A stretch of DNA of 64,000 nucleotides from Bacteroidaceae bacterium (GTDB taxonomy: Bacteria > Bacteroidota > Bacteroidia > Bacteroidales > Bacteroidaceae): positions 186,001 through 250,000 of the forward strand of contig JAKSIO010000001.1 of NCBI GenBank assembly GCA_024398785.1, given 5' to 3'. The number at the start of each line of letters is the position of its first letter. Positions within the stretch are counted from its first letter, which is position 1. The translations under genes were made by a program, and so were the position numbers. Positions 52,273 through 61,414 of this stretch are shown one piece after another. A model generated the notes under the pieces. It had not been told where the DNA came from. It ran no database searches and saw nothing but the letters and a program-made list of their open reading frames with translations.

Positions 52273-52274
52273 TG

Positions 52275-53942
52275 TCAGTAATGAAATGAAGAACCTCCAA
52301 TAAACTCGCGCAACAGAGAGTTCTGCGGAATCTGCTGTTCGGTGATGCTTGTAAACAGACGCAAAAATTTTAACAGATATTGCGCCGTAGCATATTCAAT
52401 GCAGTTCTGGGGTACATTGTCAAGAATTGGAATTATACGGTCTTTCAGAACAGCCAGTTCAAACAGCAGTGCGGAATTAACCATTACATCGGCTCTTTCC
52501 TGATATGGGAGAATCCACTTGTCCTCTCCAGCACGTACTGACGGCCAGCGTTCTATGGTTTCAACCGCCGATGTTCCGCGATACTGATAATCACGCAGAA
52601 TACGGCGAAGCAGACGGTTGTCTGTAGGGTGAATGTAATTGTGATTGTCAATTCTGAGCGATGTCAACGCCGAAACGAATATGTGGAATTTGTATGTTTC
52701 GGGAATATTCTTAGTCAGTTCAGGATTCAGTGCGTGGATACCCTCCACAATGAGTACCTGATTGTCTGTGATCTGTACTGTATTGCCAAGATATTCTTTT
52801 TTGCCAGTTGTAAAGTTGTATGTAGGAACCGCAACCTCCTTACCGTTGATGATGTTGTTCAGGTCTTTATCCAGAAGTTCAAGATCAAGGGCGTACAGGG
52901 ATTCAAAATCAAGTTCTCCGTTTTCATCGACTGGTCCTGTACCGCGTTCTTTGTAATAATCGTCTAAAGATAGAATTTTCGGCGTAATGTTGTTGGCAAG
53001 CAACTGAATCTGTAGCTTTTTGCTGAATGTTGTCTTTCCGGAAGATGATGGGCCGGCAATCAGTACCATTTTAATATTACGCTCACCGCTGCAGCGTAGT
53101 TTGTGTATTGTGTCCGCTATGTTGACAAACTTTTTGTTCTGCAAAGCCTCTGCAACATTGATCAGAGTCGCACTTTTGCCGCAACATGTTGCCTTGTTAA
53201 GGCTTCCTATGTTTGAAATACCGATAGTTTTCTGCCACAGGGTCAGTTCATCGTTTACCTTGAGCAATTTTTCCTGATTCCCTTCTTTTTCAACCTGTGT
53301 ACGGTCACTGCGGTCCGTAGCAAGAATAAGAACGCCTCCGTGGGTCTCTTTTATGTCAAACACAGGCATGTAACCGGTTCTTACCGGAAGAATTCCGAAG
53401 CAGATATCCGTATAGTTGTCAATGGAGTAATATGTTGTGTATATATTACCGCGTGATTCAATGAGCGCTACGGCATCGTTTCTCCCTTTTTCCTTGAGAA
53501 GAGAAATTACATTTTCGGAGAAATCTGTATGCTTTTCAATAGGAAGATCTGCGCTGATTATTTCCTGCATACGTTTTTTAACTGATCTGATAATATCGGC
53601 AGTTATGCCACCGTCAATGTTGACAGAACACCAGACCCCGTATGTCATATTTGTAGTATCAGTTATTTCAGCGTTCGGAAAAGTGTCAGACAATGCTTTT
53701 GCGAACACCAGAATAAGCCCCTGATAGTAAATGCGTCTTACTGCTGCGTTTGATACGTCCAAAAACTGTATAGTTGCGTTTTCTGTCAGCACGTAGTTCA
53801 AATCCACAACTTTGTTGTTTACAAGGGCACAAATAGGTTTCGGCTCTGTTTGCAAACTAAGTTGGTCCATAATTTGAAAAAGAGTTCTGCCTTCTGCTAT
53901 TGTTTTAGTTATTTTGTTATTTTTGCAACAGATTTGAATCAT
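52275..53942 (-). CDS. nucleoside (uridine-type) kinase with N-terminal TGS-like domain
   Basis: A 555-residue protein. Residues 1-60 resemble a TGS/ubiquitin-like domain; residues 60-250 resemble the threonyl-tRNA synthetase second additional domain. From about 280 comes a uridine kinase-like P-loop domain with LIAGPSSSGKTTFSKKL, then SLDDYYKERGTGPVDENGELD and VEGIHALNPELTK. This three-part form is common in Bacteroidales and Clostridia and is annotated as nucleoside kinase. It heads the six-gene minus operon and has a TATATTTG minus-7 element at 53965-53972. Confidence 0.9.
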   Translation of the reverse strand: MIQICCKNNKITKTIAEGRTLFQIMDQLSLQTEPKPICALVNNKVVDLNYVLTENATIQFLDVSNAAVRRIYYQGLILVFAKALSDTFPNAEITDTTNMTYGVWCSVNIDGGITADIIRSVKKRMQEIISADLPIEKHTDFSENVISLLKEKGRNDAVALIESRGNIYTTYYSIDNYTDICFGILPVRTGYMPVFDIKETHGGVLILATDRSDRTQVEKEGNQEKLLKVNDELTLWQKTIGISNIGSLNKATCCGKSATLINVAEALQNKKFVNIADTIHKLRCSGERNIKMVLIAGPSSSGKTTFSKKLQIQLLANNITPKILSLDDYYKERGTGPVDENGELDFESLYALDLELLDKDLNNIINGKEVAVPTYNFTTGKKEYLGNTVQITDNQVLIVEGIHALNPELTKNIPETYKFHIFVSALTSLRIDNHNYIHPTDNRLLRRILRDYQYRGTSAVETIERWPSVRAGEDKWILPYQERADVMVNSALLFELAVLKDRIIPILDNVPQNCIEYATAQYLLKFLRLFTSITEQQIPQNSLLREFIGGSSFHY

Positions 53943-53964
53943 GATCTCTTCTTTTTTTGTTTTG

Positions 53965-53972
53965 CAAATATA
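53965..53972 (-). promoter_or_regulatory. minus-7 element of the nucleoside kinase-rpoN-purE-ispG operon
   Basis: CAAATATA reads TATATTTG on the minus strand, 23 bp before the first start codon. Confidence 0.5.
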
Positions 53973-54039
53973 ACAAATGAAAACAGAATGTGGTCAGTTT
54001 TGTTTACTAAAGATATTCAATCAATAAAAACATAATAAA

Positions 54040-54903
54040 ATGAAAGTAAAAAATCTTTTGGCAGTAGCTCTGGTTGCAGCAGCTATCTCTTCTTGCTCAA
54101 ATTACAAACCGGCAAGAACAGTGTTGAACAACAAAATTGATACAGTGTCTTATGCAATAGGTATGGCACGTTCAAACGGATTCCTTCCTTATCTCCAGAA
54201 TCAGATGGGTGTTGATTCTGCATATATGGCTGATTTCTGGCGTGGTTTCTTTGAGGGTGCTGCAAAAAGCAGTGATATGGCCCTCAATGCATATATGGCA
54301 GGTCTTCAGATTGGTATGAGCGAAGGTGAGCAGACTGTAAACAGCATTTCAATGGAACTCTTCGGCGAGTCTTCAGATCTTTCACTTAACCGTGACAACT
54401 ATCTTAACGGTTTTGTTGACGGTACAAATCTCAATGACAAAATCATGAGCCGTGAGGTAGCTTCTGAAACTGCAGAACGTCTGTTTGACGAGATTCATGC
54501 TGAGAGTATGGAACTTGAATATGGCGACAATAAGGCTGCAGGTCAGATCTTTCTTGAAGAGAAAGCTAAGGAAGAAGGTATAATTGCTACAGGCAGCGGT
54601 CTTCTCTATAAAGTTATTAAGAAAGGTAAAGGCAAAATTCCTACAATAGATCAGAGAGTTACAGTTAAATACAAAGGTTCTTTGATTGACGGTACAGTAT
54701 TTGACGAGTCTACTACAGGTATTGAACTCTCAGTAGGAAATGTAATTGAAGGTTGGCAGGAAGCTTTGCAGATGATGCCTGTAGGTTCAAAATGGGAACT
54801 TTATATTCCTTACGAGCTTGGTTATGGCGAGCGTGCTGCAGGTGCTGACATCAAACCGTATTCTGCTCTTATTTTCGAAGTTGAGCTTGTGTCTATTCTC
54901 TAA
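54040..54903 (+). CDS. FKBP-type peptidyl-prolyl isomerase lipoprotein
   Basis: A 287-residue lipoprotein (AAAISSCSNYKP, Cys19). Residues 35-165 are the FkpA/Mip N-terminal dimerisation domain (KIDTVSYAIGMARSNGF). Residues 185-287 are the FKBP fold: VTVKYKGSLIDGTVFDES, VIEGWQEALQMMPVGSKWELYIPYELGYGE and LIFEVELVSIL. It should fold proteins in the periplasm or at the outer membrane. Codon use is as biased as in the coiled-coil lipoprotein at 18596, suggesting high expression. It shares one base with the next gene (TAATG). Confidence 0.93.
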   Translation: MKVKNLLAVALVAAAISSCSNYKPARTVLNNKIDTVSYAIGMARSNGFLPYLQNQMGVDSAYMADFWRGFFEGAAKSSDMALNAYMAGLQIGMSEGEQTVNSISMELFGESSDLSLNRDNYLNGFVDGTNLNDKIMSREVASETAERLFDEIHAESMELEYGDNKAAGQIFLEEKAKEEGIIATGSGLLYKVIKKGKGKIPTIDQRVTVKYKGSLIDGTVFDESTTGIELSVGNVIEGWQEALQMMPVGSKWELYIPYELGYGERAAGADIKPYSALIFEVELVSIL

Positions 54904-55352
54904 TGGATGCATTAGACAAAAAAATACTTGGCATTATATCACAGAATGCCAGAATTCCATTTCGCGATGTTGCACAGCAATGCGGGGTCTCCCGCGCCGC
55001 TGTGCATCAGCGTGTTGGAAAACTGTACGAGGAAAATGTCATAACCGGTTCTGGTTATCATGTAAATCCCAAGTTGTTGGGTTACAATACATGTACATTT
55101 GTGGGTATGACTCTTGAAAAAGGTTCTTTGTACAGACAGGTAGTAGAAGAACTCAATGCAATCCCCGAAGTTGTTGAGTGTCATTTCACTACCGGCCGTT
55201 ATACCATGATGATTAAGCTCTATGCACGTGACAATGCGCATCTTATGGAACTTATCAACGGAAAAATTCAGAGTATTCCCGGTGTAATGGCAACAGATAC
55301 GCTGATTTCTCTTGATCAGAGTATTGGAAAGGAGATTCCTATCAACGAATAG
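54903..55352 (+). CDS. Lrp/AsnC-family transcriptional regulator
   Basis: A 149-residue regulator with a winged helix at the N-terminus (LDKKILGIISQNARIPFRDVAQQ, then VSRAAVHQRVGKLYEENVI) and a C-terminal ligand-binding RAM domain (VVECHFTTGRYTMMIKLYARDN). It is coupled to the FKBP gene and ends 1 bp before the amidotransferase/dipeptidase gene starts, so it probably controls or senses amino-acid supply for that operon (inference). Confidence 0.92.
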   Translation: MDALDKKILGIISQNARIPFRDVAQQCGVSRAAVHQRVGKLYEENVITGSGYHVNPKLLGYNTCTFVGMTLEKGSLYRQVVEELNAIPEVVECHFTTGRYTMMIKLYARDNAHLMELINGKIQSIPGVMATDTLISLDQSIGKEIPINE

Positions 55353-55353
55353 T

Positions 55354-57069
55354 ATGTATCCCCGCCCCCTGATAGGAATAACTGCAAATCTTAAGGATAA
55401 CCTTTCAACACTGGCAAAAGGTTATTACAAAGCAGTCAGTGCAGCCGGTGGTATCCCGGTTATTATCCCTCCATTGACAGATTATGCAGCCTGTAGTAGG
55501 TTGCTTGAGACAGTTGACGGTCTGCTTTTGTCTGGCGGACCAGATATTGATCCGGCCTATTTCGGTCAGGAACTGCATCCTTCTGCAAAAATAGATGCAT
55601 TGCGCGACAAGTCAGAAATGATGCTTGTCAAAGCAGCAGTTGAACGCTGTATGCCTGTTTTGGGAATTTGCCGCGGTATCCAGATGCTGACTGTTGCAAT
55701 GGGCGGTGACCTGTATCAGGATATGTCTCTTTTCCCGAATAATGCAGAAGACGTCCATCATTCTCCTGTTCCCCCATGTGATGATGATATGTGGCACATG
55801 ATTTCTGTAAAACCTGATTCCCTGGTAGGCAGTCTTATTGCCCAAAAGCAGATTATGGTTAACAGTTATCATCATCAGACAGTTGATAAGTTACCGTGTG
55901 AACTTATTCCTGTTGCATGGAGCCCGGATGGTGCTATAGAGGCGGTTGAAAGTGATGTCCGTCCGATAATTGGTGTTCAATGGCATCCTGAAAGAATGCT
56001 CCAGAAAGGGAATACACAATGTCTGTCATTGTTTGACTGGTTGGTGCAGCAGTCAGGTCTGTATTCAAGGGCACGCTCCTTTCATAAAACCCATATTGTT
56101 CTTGACTCGCATTGTGATACTCCTATGCTTTTCCAAAACGGTATTCAGTTTGCAGAACGCGGTACTGATGCGCAGGTAACATTGGACGGAATGCGTGCCG
56201 GTTATGTCGATGCCAGTTTTATGGTGGCATATATTCCGCAGAAAGAACGTTCTGCACAAGGCTTGAAAGGAGCAACAGATATGGCTGACCATATTCTTGA
56301 TCTGATAGAGGAACAGGTTTTGCTGAATAAGGACTATGTTGTATTAGCATCTTCTCCAGCTCAGATATCAGCCGCAAAACTGGCTGGTAAAAAAGTAGTG
56401 ATCCGTGGCATTGAAAATGGCTACGCTATAGCTAAAGATCTGTCTTTGTTGGAACATTTCAAAAGTAGGGGAGTAACATATATTACGCTATGCCATAATG
56501 GCGATAATGATATCTGTGATTCGGCAAAGGGTAATAATGAGCATGGCGGATTGTCTTCTTTCGGACGTCAGGTAGTGGCTGAAATGAACCGTCTGGGACT
56601 TATGGTTGATTTGTCTCATGCCGGTGAAAAAAGTTTTTGGGATGTTTTGGAATGTAGCAGTGCTCCTGTTTTCTGTTCTCACTCTTCTTGCCGTTCATTG
56701 TGTGACCATGCAAGAAATTTGTCAGATGCTCAGATTAAATCCTTAGCGCAGAATGGAGGTGTCATGCAAATCTGTATGTACGGAGGCTTTCTTGAAAATG
56801 ATGAGACAAAGGCCAATGTACATTCTGCCGTCAAACATATTATGCATGCAGTAGAAGTTGCAGGAATTGACCATGTGGGCATCGGCACGGATATGGATGG
56901 CGGTGGCGGTGTTCCTGGTCTTGATAATATAAGTGCAGCTGTAAATCTGACAAGACTACTGATGGAACAGGGATTTTCTACTGCAGATCTTGAAAAAATA
57001 TGGGGAGGAAACCTGCTGTCTTTCTGGAACAGGGTTATTTCTTGCGCGGAACCGTGTAACGGTCTTTGA
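55354..57069 (+). CDS. fusion of class I glutamine-amidotransferase-like hydrolase (C26) and membrane dipeptidase (M19)
   Basis: A 571-residue two-enzyme fusion. Residues 1-240 are a PuuD-like gamma-glutamyl hydrolase: PLIGITANLKDN, LSGGPDIDPAYF, nucleophile Cys in LGICRGIQML near 109, and VQWHPE. Residues 245-571 are a renal-dipeptidase-like metallopeptidase: VLDSHCDTPM (metal His and Asp), VIRGIENGYA (Glu), DLSHAGEKSFWD, FCSHSSCRSLCDHARN and VGIGTDMDGGGGVPG. Such fusions suit stepwise breakdown of gamma-glutamyl peptides. No signal peptide is visible. It overlaps the convergent Ig-like lipoprotein gene by 35 bp. Confidence 0.9.
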   Translation: MYPRPLIGITANLKDNLSTLAKGYYKAVSAAGGIPVIIPPLTDYAACSRLLETVDGLLLSGGPDIDPAYFGQELHPSAKIDALRDKSEMMLVKAAVERCMPVLGICRGIQMLTVAMGGDLYQDMSLFPNNAEDVHHSPVPPCDDDMWHMISVKPDSLVGSLIAQKQIMVNSYHHQTVDKLPCELIPVAWSPDGAIEAVESDVRPIIGVQWHPERMLQKGNTQCLSLFDWLVQQSGLYSRARSFHKTHIVLDSHCDTPMLFQNGIQFAERGTDAQVTLDGMRAGYVDASFMVAYIPQKERSAQGLKGATDMADHILDLIEEQVLLNKDYVVLASSPAQISAAKLAGKKVVIRGIENGYAIAKDLSLLEHFKSRGVTYITLCHNGDNDICDSAKGNNEHGGLSSFGRQVVAEMNRLGLMVDLSHAGEKSFWDVLECSSAPVFCSHSSCRSLCDHARNLSDAQIKSLAQNGGVMQICMYGGFLENDETKANVHSAVKHIMHAVEVAGIDHVGIGTDMDGGGGVPGLDNISAAVNLTRLLMEQGFSTADLEKIWGGNLLSFWNRVISCAEPCNGL

Positions 57070-59005
57070 ATTCCTGAGCGCGTTCCATATTCCTGTTTTT
57101 AATAGTCTTTTCCTTATCTGCCTTTTGTTTTGTAATCTGCTCTGCTTTCTGTTTGTAGCGCGGAACAGTGTTCACATCCCAATATTCAGTTTCACTTTCC
57201 CAATTGGCTTTAAGCTCGAAGTTGCGGTCCATGTACCATGTATCTTCAGGCTTTGTGCCTAAGGCCCAGTCTCCTGCATCCCAAACTCCGTTGTCATTGG
57301 CATCGTCCCACATTCTTACCCAATAGGTTCCGGGCTTGACATAAAAGAACGTAGTAGTTCCGTTTTCAAGTTTCTGACTGCGGTACGGTTCGCCGCTATT
57401 ATTCAGCATGGTGACGGTATAGCCGGGTTTGGAGTTCGCAACGTTGACGGTGAAAATGCTGTATTCTTCTTCACTCTGAAAGTCAAAGTCCTGTGAGAAC
57501 TTATTATTGTACAAACCGGAAGACATGTCATAAACGCTTGCAGAATCTATCAGCATTTTGTATTTCAGACCTGGCCTCCAGGCTCCGTAGATGTAGAATA
57601 CGCGTGGATTCCATTCATCCTGGTAGAGTTCATATTCCATATCCTGATAAACTGAATCAGGAGTATATTGTATTCTGATGTTTGCTGTATCCACTCCGAA
57701 TACAGGTTCTTTATATGAAATCTCAACAACCGTAGTGAGGTCCATCTTATTCTTAAGATTGGTTGTCAGGTTAAGGAATTTTTTTGTCGGTCGCAAAAGA
57801 TTCATAATCTTTACACTGTCTTCAACCGGGTCAAGTTTCTTTATTTCTTTTTCTATGCGTTTCTGATTGTCTTCGGCCTTTGTTTTTTCTTCGGCAAGAA
57901 TGCGTGCGCGCGTTTTCTTGGGAATAAACATCAAAGTGTCAGTCTTTTCTTTTAACACTCCAGCCGTGTCATGAGCCATATATCTGACAGACATTGTCAG
58001 GGTGTCCTTGAAACTGATCAATGTGTCGGGAATCCAGTACTGGATGGAGTCAAAATCTGGGCTTGTTTCTATAATGAACGCACTGTCGGAATTAAAGTCC
58101 AGACCCTGAACAACAGGTAATGTATCTGCCGGCATTGCAAAATACAATGAAAGTCTGTTTAATTGTGTGCGCTCGTATTTCTCCATATACTGCATCACAT
58201 TTTTTTTGACCGATGCCAACAGTATCAGGTCATCCGGCAGGTAGTGAGTGTACGGCACACTTAATATTGTATCAATATTGATTGTATCGTACATCATTGA
58301 GTCAAGGCGTATGCGCTGCTCTGAAGACGGTGAAAATACAACGTCGCTCGATGCCCATGTTTCTCCGGCTTGTGACCAAGTGAGAGTCTGGTCCATATCC
58401 TGTAATGCATATACGCGGTACTCTTTTTGAGCAAGTCCTTTTATAGAGAAGTAGCCGCGGCTGTCTGTGCGTGATACCCGTTCAAACTCTTTTGTTGTAA
58501 ATGCGCTGTCTGACAGATCGCTGTGCAGACCTACCATGATTCCTTTTATCGGTTCAAGGTTTGATGCGTCCAGAACATAGCCACCAACCTGCATGGTATC
58601 AATCTGGTCGCCCGTTGAGAATGTGTAGCAGAAATCTCCCATAGGGTTACCTTCGTTGTTGTCAACGATGGCATCGCCGAAATCAATAGTGTATGTGGTG
58701 TTTTCCAGAAGAGTGTCAAACAACTGTATCTGAATGCGTTTGCCTATTACTTTTATTTCAGGTTGTTCTTTTTGAGGAGGTGATACAATAACCTTTTCAC
58801 TGACTTTTTCCAGTTTTATGAATTCGTCAAAATCTATTGTTATTTTTTTCGCTTTGACATTTGTCTGGTACTGTTCCGGATGACAACTTGTGATACGAGG
58901 CGGTGTCTCATCGTATGGACCTCCGTCAGGTGTACCTATGCTGGCGCATGCTGCCAAAAGCATCACTGCCGTTGCGGTAGTGCAATAACGCAAGAATTCT
59001 TTCAT
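57035..59005 (-). CDS. Ig-like domain (SbsA/Big_5-type) lipoprotein
   Basis: A 656-residue lipoprotein (lipobox MLLAACAS, Cys20). Residues 30-125 are a Big_5/SbsA-type Ig domain beginning PPRITSCHPEQYQTNVKAKK and including ITIDFDEFI and TYTIDFGDAIVDNNEGNP. A carboxypeptidase-regulatory-like beta domain follows (GGYVLDASNLEPIKGIMVGL). The C-terminal domain includes YWVRMWDDANDNGVWDAGDW, a calcium-loop-like pattern. This family is common in Bacteroidota next to rnc and fabF; its role is unknown. Its start overlaps the rnc stop by 4 bp. Confidence 0.82.
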   Translation of the reverse strand: MKEFLRYCTTATAVMLLAACASIGTPDGGPYDETPPRITSCHPEQYQTNVKAKKITIDFDEFIKLEKVSEKVIVSPPQKEQPEIKVIGKRIQIQLFDTLLENTTYTIDFGDAIVDNNEGNPMGDFCYTFSTGDQIDTMQVGGYVLDASNLEPIKGIMVGLHSDLSDSAFTTKEFERVSRTDSRGYFSIKGLAQKEYRVYALQDMDQTLTWSQAGETWASSDVVFSPSSEQRIRLDSMMYDTINIDTILSVPYTHYLPDDLILLASVKKNVMQYMEKYERTQLNRLSLYFAMPADTLPVVQGLDFNSDSAFIIETSPDFDSIQYWIPDTLISFKDTLTMSVRYMAHDTAGVLKEKTDTLMFIPKKTRARILAEEKTKAEDNQKRIEKEIKKLDPVEDSVKIMNLLRPTKKFLNLTTNLKNKMDLTTVVEISYKEPVFGVDTANIRIQYTPDSVYQDMEYELYQDEWNPRVFYIYGAWRPGLKYKMLIDSASVYDMSSGLYNNKFSQDFDFQSEEEYSIFTVNVANSKPGYTVTMLNNSGEPYRSQKLENGTTTFFYVKPGTYWVRMWDDANDNGVWDAGDWALGTKPEDTWYMDRNFELKANWESETEYWDVNTVPRYKQKAEQITKQKADKEKTIKNRNMERAQEFKDRYTVPRKK

Positions 59006-59748
59006 TCCAGATTGTTCTCCTTTACATATTCCAGAGCCGCTTTACAGGCTTTCTGGTGACTTTCTTTCTTAGTATAACCATGACCAACACCTAAAGTCCT
59101 GTCCTGATATACAATTGTTGTTTCAAACTCGGGTTCATGTTCTGTTCCGCTTTGTTCAGTTTTGAATTCTGCGGAAATATGCATTTTCTGCATGTATTGC
59201 ATGAATAATGTCTTGTAGTCAGGATCAAAATTGATCATAGTGTCAAAGTTAGGCTCAATGAGTTTCCCAATAATGAACTTTCTGCATTTTTTTATTCCGC
59301 GGTCAAGAAAAATGGCTGCTATGAATGCTTCAACCACATTCCCGTTGACATAACTGTTGTGGTACTGATGCTTGAGTGCATTTTTGGAAATCAATTCTGA
59401 TAACCCTACTTTTTTACAAAGGTAATCAAGAGATTTGCGTTTTACAAATCTGCTGCGCATATCGGTTAAAAAACCTTCGTCTTTTTTTGGAAATCTGTTG
59501 TAAAGATATATTGCAACGGCATTTCCTATGATGGCATCGCCCAAAAACTCCATACGCTCGTTGTTCAATCCCTTCTGAATACTTTCAGACTCTTTACATG
59601 CGGCATGTGCGGCTGGGGTTGCAAGGGCGGTATGATAGTATTTCGTGTTGTGGGGATAGAACCCCATTACCTTGTATAAAGAATAACAAAACTCTTGTTC
59701 CTTGTGGAACAAGAGTCTTATAGGGTATTTAAAAAGTGGACAAGACAT
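59002..59748 (-). CDS. rnc: ribonuclease III
   Basis: A 248-residue double-strand-specific RNase for rRNA and mRNA processing. The signature is NNERMEFLGDAIIG with Glu64, Glu67 and Asp71. The second catalytic stretch reads NGNVVEAFIAAIFLD, with Glu140 kept but Asn137 where E. coli has Asp; this is seen in other Bacteroidota. A double-stranded RNA-binding domain lies at about 180-248 (LGVGHGYTKKESHQKACKAA). The ATG at 59748 overlaps the fabF stop (TAATG). Confidence 0.95.
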   Translation of the reverse strand: MSCPLFKYPIRLLFHKEQEFCYSLYKVMGFYPHNTKYYHTALATPAAHAACKESESIQKGLNNERMEFLGDAIIGNAVAIYLYNRFPKKDEGFLTDMRSRFVKRKSLDYLCKKVGLSELISKNALKHQYHNSYVNGNVVEAFIAAIFLDRGIKKCRKFIIGKLIEPNFDTMINFDPDYKTLFMQYMQKMHISAEFKTEQSGTEHEPEFETTIVYQDRTLGVGHGYTKKESHQKACKAALEYVKENNLE

Positions 59749-61019
59749 TAGCCCTGGTACTTTTTGAACAGCAGACAAGCATTATGGCCTCCAAAACCGA
59801 ACGCATTGGAAATTGCAGCTTTGATTTCTCTCTTCTGAGCCTGGTTGAAAGTGTAGTTGACCTTGTAATCAATGTTCGGGTCAACATCATCTTCTGCATG
59901 GTTGATTGTAGGCGGAACAATATTGTTTTGAATAGCTAAAACGCATATAATACCTTCAATGGCACCGGCTGCGCCCAGCAGGTGTCCTGTCATTGATTTG
60001 GTTGCGCTCAAATTCATGTTGTAGATATGCTCTCCAAATACTTCTCTAATAGCTTTGCACTCAGCAATATCTCCCATAGGTGTAGATGTTCCATGTAAAT
60101 TGACATAGTCAATATCTTCCGGTTTCATCCCGGCATCCTTGAGAGCGTTTTTCATTACCTTTGCTGCTCCCTTTCCTTCCGGATCAGGTGCGGTAATATG
60201 GTAGGCATCAGATGAAAGTCCCCAACCTCCTACTTCTGCATAAATCTTGGCACCGCGTGCCAATGCATGGTCAAGTTCTTCCAGTACCAGAATTCCAGCG
60301 CCTTCTCCCATAACAAATCCGTCGCGGCTTGCGCTTAGCGGACGTGATGCTGTCTGAGGTGAGTCGTTGCGTGTGGAAATAGCATGCATTGCATTAAAAC
60401 CGCTTATTGCACATTCAATAACCACAGCCTCGCTTCCTCCTGTCAGCATAATGTCAGCCTGTCCCAGTCGGATAAGATTGATGGCGTCAATAATAGCGTT
60501 GTTTCCACTGGCGCATGCGGCAGCAGTGGTGTAGCTTGGTCCCATAAAACCATTCTTGATGGCTATGTTGCCGGCGGCTATGTTGCCTATGATCTTTGGA
60601 ATGAAAAATGGTGTGACTTTAAGTTCAAAACCCTGTTTTTTCTGATCATGCAATCCTTCAACTTCTGTTTGAAATGTGTCCAATCCGCAGAAGCCAACGC
60701 CAAGAACAACTCCGGTGCGGTCTTTGTCTGTATCTGAAAGCTGCTCAATACCGGCATCGAGAATTGCCTCACGAGCAGCTGCAAAGGCGTATTGTGAAAA
60801 TGCATCAAGTTTACGTGCCTCTTTGCGGTCAACGTACTCTTCAAAGTTGAAATCCTTAATCTGACAGGCAAACTTGGTCTTTGTAGAATCTGTATTAAAT
60901 TTAGTAATAGGACTTGCTCCACTCACACCGTTTACGCAATTGTTCCAAAAAGTAGGAATGTCATTGCCAAGCGGTGTAATGGCTCCAAGTCCTGTTACTA
61001 CAACTCTTTTTAACTCCAT
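59748..61019 (-). CDS. fabF: beta-ketoacyl-ACP synthase II
   Basis: A 423-residue condensing enzyme that elongates acyl-ACP with malonyl-ACP. The catalytic triad is Cys169 (TTAAACASGNNAI), His309 (YVNLHGTSTPMGD) and His346 (KSMTGHLLGA). The start RRVVVTGLGAITPLGN-like sequence VVVTGLGAITPLGND is typical. It lies 24 bp after acpP and is coupled to rnc. Confidence 0.97.
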   Translation of the reverse strand: MELKRVVVTGLGAITPLGNDIPTFWNNCVNGVSGASPITKFNTDSTKTKFACQIKDFNFEEYVDRKEARKLDAFSQYAFAAAREAILDAGIEQLSDTDKDRTGVVLGVGFCGLDTFQTEVEGLHDQKKQGFELKVTPFFIPKIIGNIAAGNIAIKNGFMGPSYTTAAACASGNNAIIDAINLIRLGQADIMLTGGSEAVVIECAISGFNAMHAISTRNDSPQTASRPLSASRDGFVMGEGAGILVLEELDHALARGAKIYAEVGGWGLSSDAYHITAPDPEGKGAAKVMKNALKDAGMKPEDIDYVNLHGTSTPMGDIAECKAIREVFGEHIYNMNLSATKSMTGHLLGAAGAIEGIICVLAIQNNIVPPTINHAEDDVDPNIDYKVNYTFNQAQKREIKAAISNAFGFGGHNACLLFKKYQG

Positions 61020-61043
61020 AACCTAGAGTGTTAAAGTTAGTTG

Positions 61044-61289
61044 TTATTGCTGTACTGTATCTTCAAGATATTTGATTACGTCGCCTACAGTAGCAATTTT
61101 CTCTGTCTGCTCTTCAGGAATCTGAATACCAAACTCCTTCTCAAACTCCATAATCAATTCTACAGTATCAAGAGAGTCTGCACCAAGATCATTTGCAAAA
61201 CTTGCTTCAGGTGTAACTTCTGACTGCTCAACACCAAGTTTGTCAACTACAATCTGTATTACTCTCTCTGCAATTTGTGATTCTGCCAT
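61044..61289 (-). CDS. acpP: acyl carrier protein
   Basis: An 81-residue acidic carrier protein with the phosphopantetheine serine Ser39 in [10 protein letters not shown]. It precedes fabF and rnc, the usual order in Bacteroidota. A TAATTTTG minus-7 element lies at 61322-61329 on the minus strand. Confidence 0.97.
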   Translation of the reverse strand: MAESQIAERVIQIVVDKLGVEQSEVTPEASFANDLGADSLDTVELIMEFEKEFGIQIPEEQTEKIATVGDVIKYLEDTVQQ

Positions 61290-61321
61290 AATTATTTGTA
61301 TGTTAATTGTTAATTATGGTG

Positions 61322-61329
61322 CAAAATTA
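61322..61329 (-). promoter_or_regulatory. minus-7 element of the acpP-fabF-rnc promoter
   Basis: CAAAATTA reads TAATTTTG on the minus strand, 33 bp upstream of the acpP start. Confidence 0.5.
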
Positions 61330-61374
61330 AGTCATAAATGCCCAATTTGTTAATTATTGAGCAGAATAAATCTT

Positions 61375-61404
61375 AAAAACGGCACAAAAAGTGTATATTT
61401 GTGC
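61375..61404 (-). terminator. rho-independent terminator of the lepB-WbqC-DUF4254-GT9 cluster
   Basis: On the minus strand GCACAAA (61398-61404) pairs with TTTGTGC (61382-61388), followed by CG and a run of five T (61379-61375). It lies 11 bp past the GT9 stop. Confidence 0.6.
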
Positions 61405-61414
61405 AATAAAAGGT

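Noticed and set aside
61391-61400. TATATTTG promoter-like element on the plus strand
   Set aside because: It lies within the loop and arm of a minus-strand terminator hairpin and faces no plus-strand gene.
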